Source: an uncultured Pelagibacteraceae bacterium
Lineage (GTDB): Bacteria > Pseudomonadota > Alphaproteobacteria > Pelagibacterales > Pelagibacteraceae
Reading direction: 5' to 3'
DNA length: 36,794 nucleotides
NCBI GenBank assembly: GCA_902595815.1
Contig: CACJRL010000010.1
Location: 1 to 36,794, forward strand
The notes below the pieces were generated by a model. The model worked only from the letters and a program-made list of their open reading frames with translations. It had not been told where the DNA came from and did no database searches. Below are positions 1 to 8,045 of the stretch, one piece after another. Each line of letters opens with the position of its first letter. Within the stretch, counting starts at the first letter, position 1. The translations under genes were made by a program, and so were the position numbers.

Positions 1-403
1 TCCATGAATATAAAATGTTTCCTACAGCACATTTACTTGGCATTGGAGCAAAGAAATCTTCACTTGCAGGAGTTCCATCTGGAGCTGCAGGGAAATCTTT
101 GTCAAAATCGAATTCGACGAAAATTCCTTCGTCACATCCGTTGATAGTATCAAATGCGAATACATCGATAATATCCCAAGTAATTGCACCTGCTTCTTTT
201 TGAGCTTTGATTTCAGATAATCCACCTGAATAGTCTACCCAGTTGATATCAACACCAAGAGCTTTTGCAGTTGGATCACCATACCCTAGCTTTTGAGACT
301 CTGTATAAGCTCCACCCCAAGATGCTACTGTAACCGCAAATGCAGATGAAGTTATTGAAAGAGCAAAAGAAAGAGCAAGCAATAATTTACTTAATTTTTT
401 CAT
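1..403 (-). CDS. PotD-like polyamine-family ABC substrate-binding protein (3' end outside window)
   Basis: This is the N-terminal 134 codons of a periplasmic binding protein; the C-terminus lies beyond base 1. I translated it by hand from the ATG at 403-401. It starts MKKLSKLLLALSFALSITSS and continues with AFA, a clear Sec signal peptide. The mature start VTVASWGGAYTESQ and the later SGGLSEIKAQKEAGAITWD are typical of the spermidine/putrescine-type (PotD, SBP_bac) family. A strong ribosome binding site, GGAGG, lies 5 bases before the ATG. It follows the PotA-like ATPase (519-1607) with a gap of about 115 bp, so permease genes are expected to the left of the window. The ligand cannot be read from sequence. 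The EutA/DoeA-like genes upstream suggest an ectoine-like or other nitrogenous solute rather than a polyamine (inference). Confidence 0.85.
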   Translation of the reverse strand, partial: MKKLSKLLLALSFALSITSSAFAVTVASWGGAYTESQKLGYGDPTAKALGVDINWVDYSGGLSEIKAQKEAGAITWDIIDVFAFDTINGCDEGIFVEFDFDKDFPAAPDGTPASEDFFAPMPSKCAVGNILYSW

Positions 404-449
404 TTATCCTCCGTTTAAACGTTTAATATAAATTAATTTATATAAGCGA

Positions 450-478
450 AGTACAACAAAAACGATATTCAGAGTCAA
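450..478 (-). promoter_or_regulatory. possible internal sigma70 promoter before the PotD-like gene
   Basis: On the minus strand TTGACT (478-473) and TGTACT (455-450) are separated by 17 bases and end about 47 bases before the ATG. This would give the binding protein its own transcript in addition to read-through from the ATPase, which is common for ABC systems that need excess binding protein. It is a by-eye match of 5/6 and 4/6 to consensus. Confidence 0.4.
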
Positions 479-518
479 CAGGCCATTTTGTTATAGGAAT
501 ACTGGGATATTTAAGAAA

Positions 519-1607
519 TTATTTAGGATCTAGAGCTCTTGCGTCTTGACTGTTCCATCCTACTTTAATCTCATTACCTAATTTTAAATCTAACTCGTTT
601 GAGCTATTTGGAACTTTTAAAATAAATTCTTTATTACCTAAAAGATCTAATCTTACTCTAGTGTGATCACCATGGTAGATAACTTCTTCGATTTTTCCAG
701 TTTGATTATTATCCATTTTATCTTTTGGATTTATTAATGCTCTTTCAGGTCTTATTGATACCGTAGTTTTGTCGCCTTTTGATTTTACTGAAATTGGATT
801 AGCTAAAATTTCACCATTTTGTAGTTTAACTTTACAAATGTCTTTTGAAATATCCGTTACTTCTCCACCAAAAGTATTATTTTCACCTATAAACTCTGCA
901 ACGAAAGAATTAACTGGCTCTTCATATAATTTATCAGGACTTGATAATTGTTGAACTTTACCATCATTAAACACTGCGATCCTATTTGACATTGTTAATG
1001 CTTCTCCTTGATCGTGTGTAACATAAACAACTGTCACCCCAATATTTTCATGAATATGTTTAATTTCGTATTGCATACTTTCTCTTAAGTTTTTATCTAA
1101 AGCTCCAAGTGGTTCATCCATTAGAACTACTGCTGGATCAAATACGAGAGCTCTTGCAACGGCTACTCTTTGTTGCTGACCACCAGATAATTGCGCTGGC
1201 ATTCTACTTTCAAATCCTGATAGAGAAACCATTGACAAAGCTTTATCTACTTTTTTATCAATCTCATCTTTTTGAACTTTTCTTACTCTTAAAGGAAATG
1301 CTAAATTTTCATAAACTGTCATATGAGGAAACAATGCATAATTTTGAAAAACCATTCCAATTCCTCTTTTGTGTGGTGGAATATTTGAAATAGGATTAGA
1401 GTCTAAATAAATTTCACCATTTGTTGGTGTTTCAAATCCAGCTAACATCATTAAACAAGTTGTTTTTCCTGAACCAGATGGGCCAAGCATAGTAATAAAC
1501 TCACCCTCAGAGATATTAAGATTTAAATCTTTTACTACTAAGACTTTACCATCGTAACTTTTATCAACTTTATCGAACTTAACGAATTCTGTATTTTTAG
1601 ACATCAA
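519..1607 (-). CDS. PotA-like ABC transporter ATP-binding protein
   Basis: This is the ATPase of a polyamine/Fe/sulfate-class (CUT1/PotA-like) importer, 362 residues, the normal length for the family. Walker A GPSGSGKTT is at residues 42-50, the Q-loop at MVFQNYALFPH (85-95), the signature LSGGQQQR at 140-147, Walker B VVLMDEP at 160-166 and the switch His in VTHDQ at 198. The C-terminal ~80 residues, with the SIRPERA motif, look like a TOBE substrate-sensing domain. Two adjacent ATGs open the frame; either could be used. It is the third gene of the minus-strand run EutA-like, DoeA-like, PotA-like, PotD-like. It would energise import of the solute that the upstream enzymes process. The transport class is secure; the substrate is not known. 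Confidence 0.9.
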   Translation of the reverse strand: MMSKNTEFVKFDKVDKSYDGKVLVVKDLNLNISEGEFITMLGPSGSGKTTCLMMLAGFETPTNGEIYLDSNPISNIPPHKRGIGMVFQNYALFPHMTVYENLAFPLRVRKVQKDEIDKKVDKALSMVSLSGFESRMPAQLSGGQQQRVAVARALVFDPAVVLMDEPLGALDKNLRESMQYEIKHIHENIGVTVVYVTHDQGEALTMSNRIAVFNDGKVQQLSSPDKLYEEPVNSFVAEFIGENNTFGGEVTDISKDICKVKLQNGEILANPISVKSKGDKTTVSIRPERALINPKDKMDNNQTGKIEEVIYHGDHTRVRLDLLGNKEFILKVPNSSNELDLKLGNEIKVGWNSQDARALDPK

Positions 1608-1642
1608 GTGTTTAAAACATTTAAGAAGTTAATTATCAATAG

Positions 1643-2815
1643 CTAATAGTTCTTTATATGTAGCTCTTTTGGAAAATTACAGAATAATTCACAACCTTTG
1701 TCGGTAACTCGGATTGCTTCTGATGCTTCTACTCCCCAATCGCCAAACTGCATTACTGCAATCATATGAAAACAAACATTTGGTTCAAGTACTGTCATAT
1801 CGCCTTTATAAATATTTAAAGTATGCTCTCCCCAATCTGGTGGATATCCAATACCTATTGAATAACCCGTTCTTGATTTCTTCTCGATACCATATTTATC
1901 TAAAATTTTCCAAAAAGCTTGTGCAACATCATTTGCTGTATTTCCAGGTTTAGTAGCATCAATTCCAGCTTGTAAAGCTTCTATAGTTTTATTCATTGTA
2001 TCAATTTTTAATTGATCAGGATTACCTAATAAAATTGTTCGAGCCATAGGTGCATGATATCTTTTATAAACACCTGAAAGTTCAATTATAGTTGCTTCAC
2101 CTTCAACAAATTTATCTTGAGTTGCAGTTAAATGAGAAGCAGATGTGCCTTTTCCAGTTGGAAGAAGCGTAGCAATACTAGAATATTCACCTCCAAATTC
2201 TTCTGTGCCATAAAATAAAGACTTTTGAATTTCTCCAACAGCATCGCATTGTCTTGTTCCAGGTTTAATTACTTCCATTGCTGTTTGCATTCCTTTTTGA
2301 GAAATTAAAGCAGCAGACTTCATATAATTTATCTCTGTATTGGATTTAATTAATCTAGCCCAATTAACTAGTCGATCAGAATCGATAATGTTTGCATTAG
2401 GCAATCCCTGTTTAATCTTTTCATAACAAAAAGCTGTAAAATAATGAGCATCCATTTCAACTCCAATGGACAGTTTATCCCATTTTTTTTCTTTAATTAC
2501 TTTGGTCAAGTAATCATAGGGATGTTTTGGCCAAGTATGAATATAACTCTCATCATAAACAATAATATTGTCTTTATTTAAATAGGTCTTAATGTACGCC
2601 CCACCAGCGTCTTGATCTCTAACAAAGCAAATTGGTTCTACCGCATCAACGTGCACTAATACACATTGTGCATAATAAAAAGACCAAGCATCGTAGCCTG
2701 TAAGATAATTCATGTTATTTGTGTCGTGAGAAATGATTAAATCAATTTTTTTCTCTCTCATCAGAGATTGAACTTTTAATAGTCTTTGTTTGTATTCTTC
2801 TTTTGAAAAGGACAT
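1643..2815 (-). CDS. doeA: Ectoine hydrolase-like M24/creatinase-family amidohydrolase (DoeA/EutD)
   Basis: This 390-residue protein has the creatinase/pita-bread fold: an N-terminal creatinase-N domain (about 1-150) and a C-terminal M24 domain. Segments such as MNYLTGYDAWSFY (35-47), GVEMDAHYF, NWARLIKS, CDAVGEI, HAPMARTILLG and TGYSIGIGYPPDWGE (316-330) match my recollection of DoeA/EutD ectoine hydrolase, which opens ectoine to N-acetyl-diaminobutyrate. The usual M24 metal ligands are absent: the DxG...D motif reads IIELSGVYKRYHAPMART (243-260), and the TIEP glutamate is replaced by HMIA. This points to the metal-free creatinase/DoeA branch rather than a peptidase. His228 (SASHLT) lies where creatinase has its catalytic His. 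It is 3 bp after the EutA-like gene. Alternatives are another creatinase-like cyclic-amide hydrolase or DddP. Substrate identity is moderately supported. Confidence 0.7.
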   Translation of the reverse strand: MSFSKEEYKQRLLKVQSLMREKKIDLIISHDTNNMNYLTGYDAWSFYYAQCVLVHVDAVEPICFVRDQDAGGAYIKTYLNKDNIIVYDESYIHTWPKHPYDYLTKVIKEKKWDKLSIGVEMDAHYFTAFCYEKIKQGLPNANIIDSDRLVNWARLIKSNTEINYMKSAALISQKGMQTAMEVIKPGTRQCDAVGEIQKSLFYGTEEFGGEYSSIATLLPTGKGTSASHLTATQDKFVEGEATIIELSGVYKRYHAPMARTILLGNPDQLKIDTMNKTIEALQAGIDATKPGNTANDVAQAFWKILDKYGIEKKSRTGYSIGIGYPPDWGEHTLNIYKGDMTVLEPNVCFHMIAVMQFGDWGVEASEAIRVTDKGCELFCNFPKELHIKNY

Positions 2816-2818
2816 AAA

Positions 2819-3559
2819 TTAATCAAACAGTCTTCCAAATCCTTTTACAGATTTATTTTCACCTATATTTTCTAAAGATTCCCAGATTAAAGCCTGATTG
2901 CTTGAAAGAACTGGTATTCCAAGTTTATCTTCTAATTTTTGTATTAGAGGAAGAACTGGTAAAGCGGTGCAAGATACAAATAAAGCATCTGCCTCACTTA
3001 CATCTAAATTTATTAGCACATCAAACAGATAATTTTGATCTACTTTACCAATCTCCATGTCAGAATGAATATCAAAGTATGAATTTGAGGTGATTTCAAA
3101 ACCAGATGATTTAAAATAATCAACAACATCATCGTTAACTTTTTTACTATAAGGTGTGAATATAGAAAGTTTTTTAATATTTAATTTTTTCAATGCTTTC
3201 AAAGCTGCTGTACTTGGTGTTGAAAGTTTTGCCTCAGGTTTTGCTGCTTGTATTTTATTTTTAATATTATCGTACCCTGCTGCAATAGTTCCTGATGTAC
3301 AAGCATATACAACACAGTCTAATTTTTGCTCTGGCAAGATATCTCTTGTTACTTGAGTAATATTCTCTGACATTTTGATCAAATTCTCTTTGGTTAAGGG
3401 ATTATAACATTCTATTCTATTTACAAAAAAATCTATTTTTTTATCTTTAATTACACTTATAAAATCTTTTTCAATCACTAGATCGGTTGCTAAAGCGATA
3501 AGTCCAATACGTGGATTTTGGTTATTTTCAAACTTTGGTTCTATTTTTTGTGATTTCAT
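2819..3559 (-). CDS. eutA: Asp/Glu racemase / maleate isomerase family protein, EutA-like
   Basis: This is a 246-residue cytosolic protein of the Asp/Glu/hydantoin racemase superfamily, in the maleate isomerase/EutA branch. The two active-site cysteines of the family are visible: Cys87 in VVYACTSGTIA and Cys197 in LFVSCTALPVL, one per half of the pseudo-symmetric fold. It starts NPRIGLIALATDLVIEKDF, which fits EutA. I chose the ATG at 3559 (MKSQKIEP). An ATG 21 bases upstream (3580) would add the odd MWWYIVF, and a GGTGG stretch falls between the two starts, favouring the shorter form. EutA and DoeA/EutD co-occur in ectoine utilisation operons; that pairing 3 bp apart is the main support for the function. 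Other activities, such as an arylmalonate decarboxylase-like reaction, cannot be excluded. Confidence 0.7.
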   Translation of the reverse strand: MKSQKIEPKFENNQNPRIGLIALATDLVIEKDFISVIKDKKIDFFVNRIECYNPLTKENLIKMSENITQVTRDILPEQKLDCVVYACTSGTIAAGYDNIKNKIQAAKPEAKLSTPSTAALKALKKLNIKKLSIFTPYSKKVNDDVVDYFKSSGFEITSNSYFDIHSDMEIGKVDQNYLFDVLINLDVSEADALFVSCTALPVLPLIQKLEDKLGIPVLSSNQALIWESLENIGENKSVKGFGRLFD

Positions 3560-3620
3560 AAATACAATATACCACCACATATTGATTAATCATTAAAATT
3601 TAAAAACTGTATCTAATTTC

Positions 3621-3650
3621 TTGAATGGTTATAGTAAATAAACGTATAAT
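3621..3650 (+). promoter_or_regulatory. sigma70-like promoter for the aldehyde dehydrogenase operon
   Basis: TTGAAT (3621-3626) and a perfect TATAAT (3645-3650) are 18 bases apart and end 25 bases before the ATG at 3676. A 10-bp palindrome, TGATTAATCA (3583-3592), lies between this promoter and the divergent EutA-like gene and could be an operator. Both are by-eye calls. Confidence 0.5.
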
Positions 3651-3675
3651 AAGAAAAATTAATTTAGAAATATAA

Positions 3676-5109
3676 ATGCTCGATAAAAAAAAATTTTATA
3701 TCAATGGCAAATGGGTTGAGCCAGTAAACAAGAATGAATGTGAAGTTATTAATCCATCAACAGAAGAAGTTTGTGCAATTATAAGTCTTGGAAGTTCTGA
3801 TGATACAAATGCTGCAGTCAAAGCAGCAAAATCTGCATTTGAAACTTGGAAAGAAACTTCAAAAGAAGAAAGGTTAAATTTATTAGAAAAATTATTAAAA
3901 ATTTATAATTCTAGATGGGATGATATGACTGATGCTATTACTACAGAGCTTGGTTGTCCTAAAGATTGGTGTTCAGCTAATCAAACATCTTCTGGCGCAG
4001 GTCATATCGAAGACTTTATAAAAAGATTAAAAGAATTCGAATTCGAACCAGGTTTTGATAAAGGATCTACTAATCATATTGTATATGAGCCAATTGGAGT
4101 TTGTGGATTAATTACACCTTGGAATTGGCCTATAAATCAAATTGCTTTAAAAGTAATTCCAGCTTTTGCTACTGGGTGTACAATGGTACTTAAACCATCT
4201 GAAATTGCACCATTGTCAGGAATGCTATTTGCAGAGATGATAGATGAGGCTGGATTTCCAGCTGGAGTATTTAATTTGGTAAATGGTGATGGGCCTGGTG
4301 TTGGAACTGACCTGTCAGGACATCCTGATGTTGATATGGTCTCATTTACAGGATCTACTAGAGCTGGAAAATTAATTACAAAGAATGCTGCTGAAACTAT
4401 AAAAAGAGTTTGTCTTGAACTTGGTGGTAAAGGTGGAAATATTGTTTTTGCTGATGCATATCCTGATGCAGTCAGAGATGGTATTAGAAACGTAATGAGT
4501 AATTCAGGTCAATCCTGTGATGCCCCAACTAGAATGCTTGTTGAAAAATCAATTTATAAAAGAGCTGTTGAAGAAGCTGCAGATGAAGCAAATAAAATTA
4601 AAGTTGATCTTGCTTCAAAAGCTGGTGACCATATTGGGCCTGTAATTTCAAAAACTCAATTTGATAAAATTCAAAGTTTAATAAATAGTGGAATTGAAGA
4701 AGGTGCTACTTTAGTAGCAGGTGGTCCTGACAAACCTGAAGATCTAAAGAAAGGTTATTTTATTAAACCAACAGTATTCACTGATGTTAATAATAATATG
4801 AGAATTGCTAAAGAGGAAATATTTGGACCAGTATTGTCGATTATTCCTTTTGAAAATGAAGAGGAAGCTATCCAAATTACAAATGATACAGAATATGGAT
4901 TAGGAAACTATTTACAAACAGAGGATAATGAAAAGGCAAAAAGAGTCTCAAAAAAATTAAGGTCCGGAATTGTGTATGTAAATCATAAAGCAGCTGACTC
5001 TGGGACTCCTTTTGGTGGGTATAGACAATCTGGAAATGGACGTGAAGGTGGAACCTGGGGATTGCATGAATATCTAGAGGTAAAAACTATTACTGAATGG
5101 AAAAATTAA
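3676..5109 (+). CDS. NAD(P)-dependent aldehyde dehydrogenase
   Basis: This is a 477-residue aldehyde dehydrogenase superfamily enzyme oxidising an aldehyde to an acid in the cytosol. The catalytic Cys281 (NSGQSCDAPTRM), general-base Glu248 (CLELGGKGGN), oxyanion Asn150 (TPWNWP) and cofactor motif FTGSTRAGK (224-232) are intact. It is the first gene of a tight plus-strand operon; the VOC protein starts 1 bp after its stop. It is divergent from the EutA/DoeA-like operon. It could therefore act downstream of that pathway, for example as a DoeC-like semialdehyde dehydrogenase, or on an aldehyde released in the methyltransferase pathway of its own operon. The sequence alone does not fix the substrate. 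Betaine aldehyde is also possible given the wider window. Confidence 0.9.
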   Translation: MLDKKKFYINGKWVEPVNKNECEVINPSTEEVCAIISLGSSDDTNAAVKAAKSAFETWKETSKEERLNLLEKLLKIYNSRWDDMTDAITTELGCPKDWCSANQTSSGAGHIEDFIKRLKEFEFEPGFDKGSTNHIVYEPIGVCGLITPWNWPINQIALKVIPAFATGCTMVLKPSEIAPLSGMLFAEMIDEAGFPAGVFNLVNGDGPGVGTDLSGHPDVDMVSFTGSTRAGKLITKNAAETIKRVCLELGGKGGNIVFADAYPDAVRDGIRNVMSNSGQSCDAPTRMLVEKSIYKRAVEEAADEANKIKVDLASKAGDHIGPVISKTQFDKIQSLINSGIEEGATLVAGGPDKPEDLKKGYFIKPTVFTDVNNNMRIAKEEIFGPVLSIIPFENEEEAIQITNDTEYGLGNYLQTEDNEKAKRVSKKLRSGIVYVNHKAADSGTPFGGYRQSGNGREGGTWGLHEYLEVKTITEWKN

Positions 5110-5110
5110 A

Positions 5111-5491
5111 ATGCTTGGTTATGTAATGGTAGGAACCAATAACTTAGAAAAAGCAATAATTTTTTATGATGAAGTCTTAAAAGTTTTAAATCTAGAAAGA
5201 AATTATAAAGATGAAGTTTGCGCTGGTTACACAGAAAAAAATGGCGATGGAACTATAGAGTTTTATGTGACCAAACCTGTCAATATGAAAGAGGCAACTA
5301 ATGGAAATGGAACGCAAGTTTCATTTATTACATCATCTAGAGATATAGTTGATAAGTTTCATGAGATTGGACTTAAGGCAGGTGGAAAAAGTGAAGGAGC
5401 TGGAGGTGAAAGACCAGAAGGTTCTGGAGTTTACTATTCTTATATTCGAGATCTTGATAATAATAAAATTTGTGCTTTCACAAACAATTAA
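5111..5491 (+). CDS. VOC/glyoxalase-fold family protein
   Basis: This is a 126-residue single-domain vicinal-oxygen-chelate protein. The beginning LGYVMVGTNNLEKAIIFYDEVLKVL is the standard first beta-alpha unit. The usual first metal-ligand His is missing (Val instead, as in many GYVxVGTNDL-type members). The last strand, YIRDLDNNKICAF, is typical of the fold. It lies between the aldehyde dehydrogenase and a homocysteine methyltransferase and overlaps the latter by one base (TAATG), implying translational coupling. The fold is clear but the reaction is unknown. Enzymes, isomerases and binding proteins all occur in this superfamily. Confidence 0.8.
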   Translation: MLGYVMVGTNNLEKAIIFYDEVLKVLNLERNYKDEVCAGYTEKNGDGTIEFYVTKPVNMKEATNGNGTQVSFITSSRDIVDKFHEIGLKAGGKSEGAGGERPEGSGVYYSYIRDLDNNKICAFTNN

Positions 5492-6402
5492 TGTCTTACA
5501 ATTTAATTCAAGAAAAAATCAATGAAGGAAAAATTATTTTACTTGATGGAGGTATAGGTGCTGAGCTTGAAAAAAAAGGAGCTAAAATGGATCAAAACCT
5601 CTGGTGTGGAAAATGTTCGGTAGATAGCCCAGAATTTCTAAAAGAAGTTCATGAAAATTATATTGATGCAGGTGCTGATGTTATTACAACAAATACTTAT
5701 GCTACAACTCCAATTTCTCTTAGAAAACACGGATATGAAGACTCAATTGAATTATTTAATAAACAAGCAGTTCAAATTGCAAAACAAGCAATTAATAATT
5801 CAAAAAAGAACATCTGTTTAGCAGGAAGTGTTTCGAGTTATGGAAGTTTTCTTAAACTTGGAACAAAGAACATGAAGCCATGTTTTAATGAACATATTAA
5901 AATTTTATCAAATGAGGGTGTTGATTTAATAATTTTAGAAGCAATGACATCTCAAGCAGAAATCGTGGAGACTATGCTTGAGTGTTCTTCAAATATAAAG
6001 TTACCTGTTTGGCTTTCTATTTCCTGTGTAATAGATCAGAATACAAAAAATATTACACTTGGTTATGATGATGTGAAGAATAAAACTGAAATTTACGAGG
6101 ATTTAGAAGAATCGTTGAAAAATTTTAGTAAATTACATAAGGGGCCAATTTTAATTGCTCACTCAGATATTAAAACAACGAGTGCAGCTTTAGATACTGC
6201 ATTAAAAAATTATAATGGAGTTATTGGTGCATACCCTAACAAAGGCTATTACGAAAAACCAAATTGGAAGTTTGTGGATGATTTTTCACCCAATGATTAT
6301 TTGGAAGTTGCAAAAAAATGGTTTAGCAAAGGTGTAAAAATTGTTGGTGGTTGTTGTGGTATAGGAGTTGAAGAGATAAAAGCTGTTTCAATTTTGAAGT
6401 AA
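5491..6402 (+). CDS. Homocysteine S-methyltransferase family protein (copy 1)
   Basis: This 303-residue cytosolic enzyme belongs to the family that moves a methyl group from a methylated donor (betaine, S-methylmethionine, DMSP-like sulfonium) to homocysteine, giving methionine. The three zinc-binding cysteines are present: Cys179 (LSISCVID) and Cys288-Cys289 in VGGCCGIG near the C-terminus. The N-terminal ILLDGGIGAELEKKG loop is also typical. I place the start at 5491, where TAATG overlaps the VOC stop, rather than 7 codons upstream. Its length is nearer MmuM than BHMT. It is distinct in sequence from the second copy at 8046-9029. The donor is not known; the surrounding osmolyte genes make a betaine or sulfonium donor reasonable (inference). 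Confidence 0.85.
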   Translation: MSYNLIQEKINEGKIILLDGGIGAELEKKGAKMDQNLWCGKCSVDSPEFLKEVHENYIDAGADVITTNTYATTPISLRKHGYEDSIELFNKQAVQIAKQAINNSKKNICLAGSVSSYGSFLKLGTKNMKPCFNEHIKILSNEGVDLIILEAMTSQAEIVETMLECSSNIKLPVWLSISCVIDQNTKNITLGYDDVKNKTEIYEDLEESLKNFSKLHKGPILIAHSDIKTTSAALDTALKNYNGVIGAYPNKGYYEKPNWKFVDDFSPNDYLEVAKKWFSKGVKIVGGCCGIGVEEIKAVSILK

Positions 6403-6419
6403 TAATATATTGTAAAATT

Positions 6420-6875
6420 ATGAAAACTTTTATTGGTGGTATTGGTTGTTTTTGGGACGAAACTAAATACGATGGTATAAAAGGAATATTATCTACCGAA
6501 TGTGGTTATTGCGGAGGTGATGATCCTAATGTTACTTACAAAGCAGTTTGTGGTGGGGATACAGGTCACATAGAAGTAGTCAAAGTTCAATATGATGAAA
6601 ATATTTTAAGCTATGAAGACATGGTCAGATTATTTTTTAAACTCCATGACTCAACTCAAAAGAATAGACAAGGAACTTATGTAGGAATTCAATATCGCTC
6701 TGAGATATTTTATAATAATGATAATGAAAAAAATACAGCAGAGAAAATTTTAAAAGAAATGAATCAGAAATTAGATGGAAAAGTTACTACAAAAATTTCC
6801 AAAGAAAAAAACTATTGTAAAGCAGAAGGCTATCATCAAAAGTACGAGAAAAATAAATCTCTTAAGTTTGGATAA
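6420..6875 (+). CDS. msrA: Peptide methionine sulfoxide reductase MsrA
   Basis: MsrA reduces methionine-S-sulfoxide in free methionine or proteins using thioredoxin. The 151-residue protein carries the GCFW active-site motif at residues 9-12 with nucleophilic Cys10, the GYCGG motif, TGHIEVVKVQYD, the GTYVGIQYRSEIF segment and the C-terminal KAEGYHQKYE motif. All are family hallmarks. It is slightly shorter than many MsrAs. It lies 17 bp after the methyltransferase gene and 11 bp before the serine hydrolase gene, so it is probably co-transcribed. Linking MsrA with a methionine-forming enzyme is plausible but may be chance in a compact genome. Confidence 0.93.
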   Translation: MKTFIGGIGCFWDETKYDGIKGILSTECGYCGGDDPNVTYKAVCGGDTGHIEVVKVQYDENILSYEDMVRLFFKLHDSTQKNRQGTYVGIQYRSEIFYNNDNEKNTAEKILKEMNQKLDGKVTTKISKEKNYCKAEGYHQKYEKNKSLKFG

Positions 6876-6886
6876 AAAGTACTAAT

Positions 6887-8044
6887 TTGAAAAAAATTAT
6901 TTCAGAAAAAAATCCAGAATTAGTTACAAGAAAAGATAATAAAGCTCAATGGAATCTCCCAAATAAAAGGAGGTTGGGTTTTAGAAATTTATATAAAATT
7001 AATAGATATGGAATATACCTTAGATCAGATTTTGTTTTAAAATTAAAAAAAAAAATTGATAAGAGAATTGGTAAATTATCTTCTGTAAAAAAGGTAACTA
7101 AAAATAAAGCTTTTTGCTCTTTAATAGTTGGTAAAGATCAGGATATTTTATTCGAGCAGTACGCAAAGGACTTTTCTACAAATCAGCCTCAAACAATTAT
7201 GTCAATTACAAAAATGTTTATACATTTATTTGTGGGAGAGCTGATAGACAGAAAACTAATTAACTTAAATAAGAAAATTTCATTTTACTTGCCAAAAATT
7301 GGCAGTGGTTATGCAAATGCAAAAGTAAAAGACGTTTTAGACATGAACATTGTAAATCTATATAGCGAAGATTATACAAAAGCTTATTCGTCTTCATTTT
7401 TGCATGAGCCTGTGGGAGGATGGAGACTGCCGATAAAAGGCAAAAACATTCAAAGCCAGGAACAATATTTAAATTCAATTAAATCTTTAAAAAGCAGAGA
7501 TTTAAAAAATTATACTGATCTGGCGCATTATAAATCAGCTAATACTGATGTTATTGGACTAATTGTAGAAAGAGTAAGTAAAAAAAGTTTAAGACAATGG
7601 CTGTTGGAAACAGTTGAAGCAACAGGATTTGAAGAAGGATTGTATATAGGAACAGATAGATTTGGTACACCGTGGATGTCTGGAGGCGGAAGTTTAATTA
7701 CAAGAGATTTTTTAAGAATGGGTTTACTTTTTTCTAGGTTTGGAAAAGGTATAAATGGAAAAAATATTGGTTCTAAAACTTTTTTGAGTAAAACTATTAA
7801 TAGTAAGGGACCCAAATACATTCAATTATCTAAAGATAAATTTGTCTGTTATGTTAATTCATTAATGAAATGCGGTAACTGGATTGGTCACTCTGGGTAT
7901 GGGGGCCAATTTTTAGGAATAAATTTGAAAACAAAAGTTGTTGCTGCGTTTTTTTCTGTCTTAGAGACTAAATCTGCAACAAATGAAAAATATAAAAAAG
8001 ATATGGTAAATATGATAGACCAAATAATTAGTAAAGATTACTAA
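6887..8044 (+). CDS. Beta-lactamase-fold serine hydrolase (class C / NylB-like), TTG start
   Basis: This is a 385-residue serine hydrolase of the class C beta-lactamase/DD-peptidase fold. The SxxK nucleophile motif is SITK (106-109). The second motif appears as KSANTDVIG (216-224), in the form I recall from 6-aminohexanoate-dimer hydrolase NylB relatives. The third appears as IGHSGYGGQF near the C-terminus. No signal peptide is evident; the N-terminus is lysine-rich and hydrophilic. No in-frame ATG exists before residue 105, so the TTG at 6887 (translated as Met), 11 bp after msrA, is the best start. It is the last gene of the operon and ends 1 bp before the convergent gene's stop. An esterase or amide hydrolase role is likely; the substrate is unknown. 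Antibiotic resistance is not implied. Confidence 0.8.
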   Translation: MKKIISEKNPELVTRKDNKAQWNLPNKRRLGFRNLYKINRYGIYLRSDFVLKLKKKIDKRIGKLSSVKKVTKNKAFCSLIVGKDQDILFEQYAKDFSTNQPQTIMSITKMFIHLFVGELIDRKLINLNKKISFYLPKIGSGYANAKVKDVLDMNIVNLYSEDYTKAYSSSFLHEPVGGWRLPIKGKNIQSQEQYLNSIKSLKSRDLKNYTDLAHYKSANTDVIGLIVERVSKKSLRQWLLETVEATGFEEGLYIGTDRFGTPWMSGGGSLITRDFLRMGLLFSRFGKGINGKNIGSKTFLSKTINSKGPKYIQLSKDKFVCYVNSLMKCGNWIGHSGYGGQFLGINLKTKVVAAFFSVLETKSATNEKYKKDMVNMIDQIISKDY

Positions 8045-8045
8045 T

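Noticed and set aside
1643..2815. DMSP lyase DddP as the identity of the M24-fold protein
   Set aside because: DddP shares the fold, but segments such as GYDAWSFY and GYPPDWGE plus the EutA-like neighbour fit ectoine hydrolase better; not excluded without a search.
2819..3580. Longer EutA-like start at 3580 adding MWWYIVF
   Set aside because: The extra residues are hydrophobic and not part of the fold, and a GGTGG stretch suited as a ribosome binding site falls between the two ATGs, so 3559 is preferred.
3581..3675. SAM or glycine riboswitch upstream of the methyltransferase operon
   Set aside because: The 95-bp region fits a plain promoter and a short palindrome; I found no stem-pseudoknot pattern of the SAM-II/SAM-V type.
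5470..5490. Upstream ATG for the first homocysteine methyltransferase
   Set aside because: It lies inside the VOC gene in another frame; the TAATG junction at 5491 matches the coupling seen at many genes here.
6887..8044. Antibiotic-resistance beta-lactamase
   Set aside because: It lacks an evident signal peptide and its second motif is the SANTD form of NylB-like hydrolases; it sits in a metabolic operon.
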